Below, one piece after another: positions 54,929-61,120 of a stretch of 61,120 bases of DNA. Location: contig NZ_JABEQN010000025.1 in the NCBI RefSeq assembly GCF_014174165.1, positions 1 to 61,120 on the forward strand, read 5' to 3'. The notes under the pieces were generated by a model. The model saw nothing but the letters and a program-made list of their open reading frames with translations, was not told where the DNA came from and did no database searches. This DNA comes from Gluconacetobacter dulcium (GTDB lineage Bacteria > Pseudomonadota > Alphaproteobacteria > Acetobacterales > Acetobacteraceae). Made by a program: the position numbers and the translations under genes. Within the stretch, counting starts at the first letter, position 1. Each line of letters opens with the position of its first letter.

Positions 54929-56971
54929 TCACCCCCGATCGGCTTTCCGGGCCTGAGCCAACCGCAAAGCCGCCTCCGCGAGTGTCGAGACCTGTTCCGC
55001 CGCCTCGCTCCCGGCGCGCATCTCCATCTCCTGCGCCTCCCGCCGCGCCCGCAGATCCAGTTCCGCCGCCCGCGCCATGGCGGCCGGATCGGGCGCGGGA
55101 CTGGGCCGCAGCACCTTGTCCACCAGCCCGATCGCGGCGGCCTCGAAGGCACGACGACGGATTTCATGCCCGTCGCACCAGGGATCATCCTTGAACGCCA
55201 GCAGAAAATTCGCGCGCGCCAACTGCTGCATGTCGGTGACGATCTCGGGGTCCGACACCGGCTCCACCCCGCCCGCCTGCTCATAATCCGCGCGGGTCAC
55301 ACGAAAGAACGCGCTGCCCTCCCGAAAGCCCGCCTCATCGGGCAGATAAAGCCGGTTCAGCCGATAGAGCTTGCGAAACTCAGCCCCCAGACTGCGATGA
55401 ATCCGCTTGAAGATGGCACTGAACACTTTCAGCCCCTGCTGGATCACCGCCAGCCCCAGCATACCGGATACATTCCCCCCCGGCATGGCACCGGAGAGGA
55501 TATCCTTCACCGACGCAATCTCCCGCCCGGCATCGACCAGAAACCCAAGAAGCTGGAACAGCACCGGATTCGGCCCAGGAAACTGCATGGGCACCAGATT
55601 CTCGCGCAGCGTGGCACCCGGCGTATTCACCACCTTGTACTCGCCCACCTGAAACCGCACCGATCCGGTATTCAACGACATGCCGGAACCCACGAACCCA
55701 CCTCCGGCATTGGCCAGATGCGCGGCATCGAACATCTGGTTCAGGCTGGTATTCACCGCCGCATTCAGCGGATGCAGCAGCGTGCCGAACCCGATATCGT
55801 AGATCGCGGAATCCGGAGACGGAATAAACGAGAATTTGGTATAATACGAAATCGCCTCGATCCGCCGAATACGATGATCCCGCGCATCGAACATCACCCC
55901 ATCCATGTCGAACCCGGCGGAAATCCGCGCCAGCTTCCCGGAATCGCGGGCAATGGTCACGATATAGGGCTCGGCATACCCGTCCCCGTCCAGGTCCAGC
56001 CGCCGATGCTGTTCCAGAAACGTCACCGGCGCGTCGCTATCCTCGCCGGCATCATGATTGCCGCCGTAATCATGGTCCAGAAACAGCCCGGCCCGAATAC
56101 GTTCCTCGATCTCCCAGGGGTATAGGTCGATCTCCTCGGTAATCCGCGGCGCGGTCGCGAAGGATTTGGCGTGGTAGTCGATGCACAGCATCAACGGGTC
56201 CACCGTCTCGCTGACATTGCGCTGCAATGCCGGGTCGAAATAGGTCTTGCGGAACATGGTGCCGACAATGGCCAGCTTCAGCAGCAGCTTATCGGTCTGT
56301 TCCTCCCACTCGGCCATTTCGTCCAGCAGCTGCCAGCTCATATGCCGGCCGATCGCCGTCGCCCGCGCCCGCTTCGCCCCCGGCGGCACCAGCCATAGCG
56401 GCGCGCCGTCCGGCCCCGCCATCACCTGCCCCGGCCGCAGAGGGTCGGGCATCGGCACGCCGGAATCATCGCCCAGCACGGTGCCCCGCACCACGTCCCG
56501 ATCGCGCACGATGCCCGGATAGGCCCGCGCGGCAAACTGCACCGCCGCCACCGTCAGCAGCGGATAGATCACGTTGGACGCCCCAGGCCAGGGATAGGTC
56601 TTGGGCTCGGCCACCTGCTGCGCCAGATCCAGCCAGCGGCGGCAATTCTCCTTCCACTCGGCGCGCGTGGCCTCGTCGGCGCGCCAGTCCCGCGCTACCC
56701 GGTCGGCCACCTGCCCGTGCCGCGCGTCGTCCAATTCCGCGGCGATGTTCGGCAACTCGATCCAGCGCCGCAGCCGCTCGGCCAGATCCATATCCGGCCC
56801 ATCCAGCCCCTCACCGCCCAAGCCCACACCGTCCATGTCCGCCCCGTCCGGCCCCGCGCCGCCCAAGCCCACGCCGCCCGGTCCAACACCGCGCAGTCCG
56901 ACGCCGCCCAGCCCCGCACCGCCCAGACCCACACCGTCCGCGTCCGGCCCGCTCCGCTCCGTGCCCTCCAT
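54929..56971 (-). CDS. phage portal protein (P22-like) with pentapeptide-repeat N-terminus
   Basis: 680 residues from the ATG at 56971 (MEGTERSGPDADGVG). Residues about 12-62 are ten 5-residue units of the type GVGLG, GAGLG, GPDMD. The portal proper begins LAERLRRWIELPNIAAELDD and includes YPWPGASNVIYPLLTVAAVQFAARAYPGIV, MSWQLLDEMAEWEEQTDKLLLKLAIVGTMF and FLLAFKDDPW. It forms the dodecameric DNA channel. Length is near P22 gp1 (725). The repeat is unusual and may be a recent insertion. Confidence 0.85.
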   Translation of the reverse strand: MEGTERSGPDADGVGLGGAGLGGVGLRGVGPGGVGLGGAGPDGADMDGVGLGGEGLDGPDMDLAERLRRWIELPNIAAELDDARHGQVADRVARDWRADEATRAEWKENCRRWLDLAQQVAEPKTYPWPGASNVIYPLLTVAAVQFAARAYPGIVRDRDVVRGTVLGDDSGVPMPDPLRPGQVMAGPDGAPLWLVPPGAKRARATAIGRHMSWQLLDEMAEWEEQTDKLLLKLAIVGTMFRKTYFDPALQRNVSETVDPLMLCIDYHAKSFATAPRITEEIDLYPWEIEERIRAGLFLDHDYGGNHDAGEDSDAPVTFLEQHRRLDLDGDGYAEPYIVTIARDSGKLARISAGFDMDGVMFDARDHRIRRIEAISYYTKFSFIPSPDSAIYDIGFGTLLHPLNAAVNTSLNQMFDAAHLANAGGGFVGSGMSLNTGSVRFQVGEYKVVNTPGATLRENLVPMQFPGPNPVLFQLLGFLVDAGREIASVKDILSGAMPGGNVSGMLGLAVIQQGLKVFSAIFKRIHRSLGAEFRKLYRLNRLYLPDEAGFREGSAFFRVTRADYEQAGGVEPVSDPEIVTDMQQLARANFLLAFKDDPWCDGHEIRRRAFEAAAIGLVDKVLRPSPAPDPAAMARAAELDLRARREAQEMEMRAGSEAAEQVSTLAEAALRLAQARKADRG

Positions 56972-56973
56972 GC

Positions 56974-57243
56974 TCAGCGCCCCTCCCCACCGGGCGCGAA
57001 CTCGCCACACACATGCTCGGGCACCACCGGCGGAAAGGTGGCGAAGGGCTGCGGCGCCAGTTGCCCCACGCGCGGCGCCCCCTGCGGCACCAGCACCACC
57101 GTCACCTGCGGCGGATAGCGCCGGCACACCACATCGCTCCCCTCCACGCCATGATGGCGGCACTGGCGGCAGGTACGCCGCCCCAGCCCCCCAGGCGCGC
57201 CTGGATGCGCGCTCATATGCGCGGGCAACAACAGTCCAGCCAT
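56974..57243 (-). CDS. phage protein, 89 aa, cysteine-containing
   Basis: ATG at 57243, two bases after the terminase stop. Product MAGLLLPAHMSAHPGAPGGLG, then CRQCRHHG and CRRYPPQV, which could be a small zinc site, and a Pro/Val-rich end. No family. It is squeezed between terminase and portal genes, a place often used by small head-tail linkers. Confidence 0.55.
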   Translation of the reverse strand: MAGLLLPAHMSAHPGAPGGLGRRTCRQCRHHGVEGSDVVCRRYPPQVTVVLVPQGAPRVGQLAPQPFATFPPVVPEHVCGEFAPGGEGR

Positions 57244-57244
57244 G

Positions 57245-58714
57245 TCAGTACCCCGTAATGCTCGATCGCGTCCGCCCGTCATCGGGCAACTCCCGCCACA
57301 TTTCGTCCGCCGCCGCCGCGCCGGCCCCGCGCAGTTCGCTGCCGAACAGCCGCGTCGCCACGTATTGCAGCGCGTCCATCACATGCGACCACCGGTTCTT
57401 CTCCGGCCGGTCGGTATAGCGTTCGCCACTCACCTGCATGCGCCGATACTGGTATCCGCCCATCAGCGCCCGCCGCACGGTCGTGCAGCGCGGATGCAGC
57501 ACAAAACCCGGCGCCGCCCCATCCAGCAGGGTGCGCAACGGCCGCCGCACGCTCTCCAGACGGATCGCCAGCGTCTGCATCCCCGGCTCGATCGCGATCC
57601 CCCGCGCATGCAGAATTTCAAAACAGGTCCGCTCGTCGGTCTGCGCCTTCTGCATCCCCGCCGGATCGCCGATATCCACAAAGGATGTCTCGGGAAAATG
57701 CTGCGCCGAATGCCGCGCCACGATCTCGGCAAACCGCTCGATCCCCATGGCGTCCGACACCAGCTCGTCCACCACGATCCACTGGCCGGAGGGCAGCATC
57801 TGCGTAAACACGCAGGCCGGCGTCAGCCCGAAATCCCACCCCCGATAAACCGGCAGCGCCGGCACCGTCCGGCAGTCCCGGCAATGGAACCCATCGTTAT
57901 ACTCGCCAAAGACCGGCCGCCCTTCCATGACGAACCCGTAATCCCCGTCGATATAAACCTTGTTCCACTCGTCGCTTTTCCCGACCGCCAGCCGCTGGTA
58001 ATAACCGGGCGGCAGATTGTCCAGATTCTCCGCCGCCGCCGACCGCCCACCGGGCTGGCGAAAGATCCGCGCAAAGCGTTCCACACTCATCCCAGGGATC
58101 ACCCGCGCCAGCGCCGCCACCGCCTCCCCATGGTCCTTTTCCTCGAAAAACCGGTACCAGTCCGATTCCGCATCCGGCGGATTGGTATCCATGATCACGC
58201 CCGACCACGTCGCCCCGCCATCCCGCCGCGCGGGGTAGCGCCCCACCCGCCCCTGCACCGCCTCGATGATCGCCCAAGGCACTTCCCGCGCCTCGTTCAC
58301 CCAGGCCCCGGTCAGTTCCAGCGACAGCAGGTTCCCCACCTGGTCCGGCCGATCCAGCGCCCGGAACAGCAATTCGATCTCGGCCGGCTTCTCGTCCCCT
58401 TCCGCCACCATGCGGTTGATCACATAGGAATGCTCGGTCGGCTTCCACCGCCCGAAACGCATCGGCGGAAACCACTGATGCACGGTGCGGATGGTTGTAT
58501 CCTCAAGCTGCCGGTAGGAATTACGGATCACCGCCCACCGCGACCGCCGCACCCCATCCGCCCCCGGCGCCTGCCGCAACCCCCGCAGCACGATTTCCCA
58601 GACGCAGCCCGAGCTTTTCCCGGACCCGAACGGCCCCATCAATCCCCTGATGAAAGCGTCCGATTCCATAAAACGCCGGATCGTCGGCACCGACTCCCGA
58701 TTATACCCCAGCAC
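57245..58714 (-). CDS. phage terminase large subunit
   Basis: 489 residues from a GTG at 58714 (an upstream TTG at 58717 is possible; ATG at 58669 is shorter). ATPase landmarks: Walker A GPFGSGKSSG near residue 27, RNSYRQLEDTTIRTV, Walker B-like WVNEAREVPW; nuclease landmarks: RGWDFGLTPACVF, ELVSDAMGIERFAEIVAR, VDIGDPAG, and DALQYVATRLFG at the end. It cuts and pumps concatemeric DNA into the capsid. Its position after the small subunit is standard. Confidence 0.9.
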   Translation of the reverse strand: MLGYNRESVPTIRRFMESDAFIRGLMGPFGSGKSSGCVWEIVLRGLRQAPGADGVRRSRWAVIRNSYRQLEDTTIRTVHQWFPPMRFGRWKPTEHSYVINRMVAEGDEKPAEIELLFRALDRPDQVGNLLSLELTGAWVNEAREVPWAIIEAVQGRVGRYPARRDGGATWSGVIMDTNPPDAESDWYRFFEEKDHGEAVAALARVIPGMSVERFARIFRQPGGRSAAAENLDNLPPGYYQRLAVGKSDEWNKVYIDGDYGFVMEGRPVFGEYNDGFHCRDCRTVPALPVYRGWDFGLTPACVFTQMLPSGQWIVVDELVSDAMGIERFAEIVARHSAQHFPETSFVDIGDPAGMQKAQTDERTCFEILHARGIAIEPGMQTLAIRLESVRRPLRTLLDGAAPGFVLHPRCTTVRRALMGGYQYRRMQVSGERYTDRPEKNRWSHVMDALQYVATRLFGSELRGAGAAAADEMWRELPDDGRTRSSITGY

Positions 58715-58729
58715 CAAACCCCAGCGCCC

Positions 58730-58963
58730 TCAGCGCCCCTTGCCCACGCGATGCGGGCCATGATCGGGCAATGGCGCCGCCGCCATCCGTCCCCCGCGCG
58801 GACGCGGCGCGGGCGCGGCTGCACGCTCGTGGTCCTTCAACATGCCGCCATCCGCCTTGCCGCACGCCCCGCGCCTCGGCGCGCCGGTCAGCGTTCCGAC
58901 ACCGAAATCCTGCGCTTCGCCGGGAATCATCTCGCCCTCGGCCAGTTCTTTGTGCTGTCGCAT
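58730..58963 (-). CDS. phage protein between terminase genes, 77 aa
   Basis: ATG at 58963 with GGGAG upstream (about ten bases). Product MRQHKELAEGEMIPGEAQDFG, then GMLKDHERAAAPAPRPRGGR, basic and low complexity. Located between the two terminase genes. No family; the start and coupling (stop 16 bases from the terminase start) make it likely real. Confidence 0.5.
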   Translation of the reverse strand: MRQHKELAEGEMIPGEAQDFGVGTLTGAPRRGACGKADGGMLKDHERAAAPAPRPRGGRMAAAPLPDHGPHRVGKGR

Positions 58964-58986
58964 GAATAGTCTCTCCCGATCTGTTC

Positions 58987-59035
58987 GCAGGGCTCCGCCC
59001 TGCACCCGGAAGGGGGCAGTCGCCCCCTTCACCCC
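58987..59035. repeat. palindromic repeat, family 2, copy 2
   Basis: GCAGGGCTCCGCCCTGC (58987-59003) and GAAGGGGGCAGTCGCCCCCTTC-like hairpin (59008-59030), ACCCC in both. Same order as 28523-28571. It lies just past the small terminase stop at 59039-59041. Confidence 0.8.
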
Positions 59036-59038
59036 GAT

Positions 59039-59560
59039 TCAGCGAACGACGACGGTGTACAGGCCCGGCGGGTCGGCGGGCTTGCCGTCGCGGCCCAGAT
59101 GCTGCTTCACATCCTTCAGCAGGCCGAAATGCCTTGCCAGCAGGTCCAGGCTGGGCGTGCGCGGCGCCAGCCGCACCGTGAAATTGCCCGCCTTGTCCCA
59201 CGACCAACCCGTAACGGCCGCCCGCACCTCCACCGGCAACGTCGCGATATCCTCCGGTCCCTTGAGCGGATGCGCGGCAATCGTGCCTACATCGTAGAAC
59301 GCCAGCCGCGTCAGTTCCGCAATCACCCGATCCTGACTGAACTTCGTCCGATCCTGCAACGCCAGTTCCGCCTGCCCGATCGCCTCGCGCACCCGCGCCG
59401 ACCGCAGCAGCTTCCACGCATGCCGGCGCGCATACCCCGCCCCATACCCGGCCCGCATCGCCGCCTGCGTCGTGTTCAGATCGACGAGATACTCCGCGAC
59501 GAACCGCGCCTGCCGCACGGTCAACCCCCGCGCCTGCTTCTCCTCCGCGTCCGCCGCCAT
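59039..59560 (-). CDS. phage terminase small subunit
   Basis: 173 residues from the ATG at 59560 (GGAGGGGG upstream). The terminase-2/XtmA pattern is clear: LTVRQARFVAEYLVDLNTTQAAMRAGYGA, ARRHAWKLLRSARVREAIGQAE, then DVGTIAAHPLK and a beta-rich C-terminal tail ending DPPGLYTVVVR. It recognises the packaging site. It is the first gene of the phage late region. Upstream sequence in the same frame is open to 59830 but lacks a good ribosome-binding site. Confidence 0.88.
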   Translation of the reverse strand: MAADAEEKQARGLTVRQARFVAEYLVDLNTTQAAMRAGYGAGYARRHAWKLLRSARVREAIGQAELALQDRTKFSQDRVIAELTRLAFYDVGTIAAHPLKGPEDIATLPVEVRAAVTGWSWDKAGNFTVRLAPRTPSLDLLARHFGLLKDVKQHLGRDGKPADPPGLYTVVVR

Positions 59561-60286
59561 CACCCCCTCCACGTCCCACGGCGCCGACCATATCGCCCGA
59601 TCCGGGGGCCGGGATATCCTTATTGTCGCCTCCAGCCGCAGCGGATGGTTTGGTTTGTTTTTTACGCCATAAGCTAAAAATCCCGAACTCACACCCTCCG
59701 CCGTCACCGAACGGATCACCTTCCTGGCGTCACGGACACCCGAACCCCGGTAGAGGATATCAACCGCCAGGGATTTCTGACGACGGCTCCCGGCTCTGTT
59801 CACGCCGGCAATACCAGTCCACGCCACCATTCACTCCATCTCTTCGCAAAGACGGATGAATCACAACAGGCTGGCATCGCTCAAAAGCCATCGGATCAGG
59901 CTCTCGGAAGCTTGTCCAGAGTCAGGATTCCGAACTGAAGGCTTGCGAAGGTAATCGAACTTTTTTCAGAGATATTGTCTCGAATTCGTCCACAAATAAG
60001 GAGACCCTAAAAAAAATGATCCACAACAAGGTAATTAAACAGGAACAAACCGATCATTTAGTCTGCCCTAAAATTGGCTCATCATGCTAACCTCTGCCAT
60101 ATGTCAAGTAACCGGCCAAATTGCATCATCCCCCCTTGATATTTTTCAGGAATTCTGTTTCTGAAAATGTATTTTATATTTGTTTATTATTTTCAAATAC
60201 AGGAATTTGGCACCAGGTGCATTATCTATACGTTCGTGTATATTCTATGGCGCTTTGAAATGTAAAACGCCAAAGGTAAAATTAAC
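59561..60286. other. AT-rich intergenic region at phage-arm edge
   Basis: 726 bases. 59561-59900 is still GC-rich but has no supported gene; 59930-60286 is markedly AT-rich, with runs such as AAAAAAATGATCC and TTTATTATTTTC, unlike the rest of the window. It probably carries the promoter of the orphan ORF and perhaps one phage border. No att-like duplicate, integrase or tRNA was seen. Confidence 0.45.
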
Positions 60287-60799
60287 ATGGTAATGATTAA
60301 AAACAATCTGGTACAGGACCCTCCTGAACCGTGGTTCAAGGTAGGTACCGTCCTGGTGGGAGGGCTCTACCAGGTAGGCTACGTCAAAGACCGCGACATT
60401 ATACTGATTCATTCCGCGAGCAAGCTGACTTTGACCGATACAATGACTGGAGAAAGGCTTTCGGCCGGGCAGGACCAGTTCGTAAGTGTTGAGCATTACC
60501 GTCGTTTGAAGATGCCGGGCTTTGGTTTCCTGGTTGGAGAGATAATTCCCACAGCCGGCATTTGGGGAGGATCTCTTCCTGTAACGACATCTGCCGGATT
60601 TTCATTGCGCAAAAGGGATGCGCATTGGCCCGTACCCGACGTCGATCTGATCTATCCCGATGGCAGAGCGGTATGCGTAAGCACACACAACGTATGCGAT
60701 ATTCGGGCCTACGGCTTTTCGAATACAAGTTTCAGTTTTGTCATCGCGACGGAATCCGATGTTCAGATATTTGCTCGCTCGCATGAGGGCCTATCCTGA
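60287..60799 (+). CDS. orphan ORF, 170 aa, 3' end formed by an IS end
   Basis: ATG at 60287; codon use is lower in GC than neighbours. Product MVMIKNNLVQDPPEPWFKVG, then GGLYQVGYVKDRDIILIHSASKLTLTDTMTGERL and PDVDLIYPDGRAVCVSTHN, globular-looking, no family recognised. The last codons (EGLS, TGA) come from AGGGCCTATCCTGAAT, a sequence also found at 60829-60844 beside the IS256-family gene, so the true C-terminus was probably lost on IS insertion. Confidence 0.55.
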   Translation: MVMIKNNLVQDPPEPWFKVGTVLVGGLYQVGYVKDRDIILIHSASKLTLTDTMTGERLSAGQDQFVSVEHYRRLKMPGFGFLVGEIIPTAGIWGGSLPVTTSAGFSLRKRDAHWPVPDVDLIYPDGRAVCVSTHNVCDIRAYGFSNTSFSFVIATESDVQIFARSHEGLS

Positions 60800-61120
60800 A
60801 TGTTCATCTCGTGAGGGAGAACTCCGCCAGGGCCTATCCTGAATTTCGTGTGTTTGGTGTGATGCTGGAGAAGGAGAAGCATCATGTCCCGACGCAAGAA
60901 GCCCGTGATCCCTGACGACGTACTGGACCAGGTTCTGGCTGGTCGCGTGGTCCGCACGATGTCGGACGCGGACGCCCTTCTGGGGGATATGAAGAAGGCG
61001 CTGGCGGAACGGTTGCTCAACGCCGAACTGGACCACCATCTGGACGGCGAGGCAGCGACCGGCCGCCCGAACTGCCGCAACGGCTATGGGCAAAAGACGG
61101 TTCTGACGGATGTTGGGCGG
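60786..61120 (+). mobile_element. IS256-family insertion sequence, left part
   Basis: AGGGCCTATCCTGAAT occurs at 60786-60801 and again at 60829-60844, 43 bases apart; the second copy is 40 bases before the transposase start. It looks like an IS terminal end, repeated. The element runs off the right edge, so its other end cannot be checked. Confidence 0.65.
60884..61120 (+). CDS. IS256-family transposase, 5' part
   Basis: 79 codons, cut by the window. Starts MSRRKKPVIPDDVLDQVLAG after GGAGAAGGAGAAG. KKALAERLLNAELDHHLDGE and RPNCRNGYGQKTVLTDVG are the family's N-terminal pattern (ALAERxLxxEMxxHL and RNGxxxKT). The catalytic DDE region lies beyond the window. Intact so far. Confidence 0.92.
   Translation, partial: MSRRKKPVIPDDVLDQVLAGRVVRTMSDADALLGDMKKALAERLLNAELDHHLDGEAATGRPNCRNGYGQKTVLTDVGR

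Noticed and set aside
59730-59790. Possible tRNA T-arm (GGGGTTCGGG on the minus strand)
   Set aside because: No matching acceptor, D or anticodon stems could be folded around it.
59590-59830. N-terminal extension of the small terminase
   Set aside because: Open frame but no ribosome-binding site, mixed codon use, and the ATG at 59560 has a strong one right before the conserved domain.

Overview
High-GC DNA with long GC-rich reading frames, many ATGA/GTGA start-stop overlaps and protein families typical of alphaproteobacteria. My inference is an acetic acid bacterium (Acetobacteraceae, Gluconacetobacter/Komagataeibacter-like). I saw no rRNA, tRNA or CRISPR array.

Layout. (1) 1-4454: an aromatic-acid/drug efflux operon on the minus strand (MarR regulator, FUSC pump, small ORF, HlyD start cut by the window edge) and a Tat-type glycerophosphodiesterase. 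(2) 4773-10103: a complete Csu-like chaperone-usher pilus operon (two spore-coat-U subunits, chaperone, usher, tip subunit) closed by a terminator, then a decayed transposase. (3) 11467-24508: chromosomal genes: small conserved-looking ORF, AI-2E/PerM transporter, YnfA, cytochrome c plus flavin amine oxidase, TonB receptor, penicillin-acylase-family hydrolase, DMT exporter, D-2-hydroxyacid dehydrogenase, HicAB toxin-antitoxin. (4) 24835-30075: one arm of a tailed-phage late region, all minus strand. (5) 30212-40489: about 10 kb of cellular-type genes: a DUF1826 pair and a COG0523 GTPase around a Zur-like box; DUF1272, rhodanese and an FtrA-type regulator; a GMC oxidoreductase fused to an NAD epimerase; methyltransferase; nitroreductase; a helix-turn-helix/membrane-protein pair with a perfect operator palindrome. 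(6) 40590-59560: the other, larger phage arm, in order from the right: small terminase, large terminase, portal, GroES-like co-chaperonin, scaffold, capsid, tail proteins including P22 gp4/gp10-like factors. (7) 60287-61120: a lower-GC orphan ORF whose 3' end runs into an IS256-family element.

The two phage arms share strand and packing style, and together make a podovirus-like late region, so the likeliest reading is one prophage split by a cellular block. No integrase, repressor or replication genes are visible.

Two families of dispersed palindromic repeats sit directly against stop codons (4454-4620, 21308-21420, 26405-26547, 52446-52560; and 28523-28571, 58987-59035). A third family of AT-rich, hairpin-ended cassettes (50601-50725, 52325-52425, 54730-54921) punctuates the phage late operon. 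These repeats, the split prophage, the gene fusions and internal duplications in the phage tail genes, and the phage co-chaperonin are the features most worth following.
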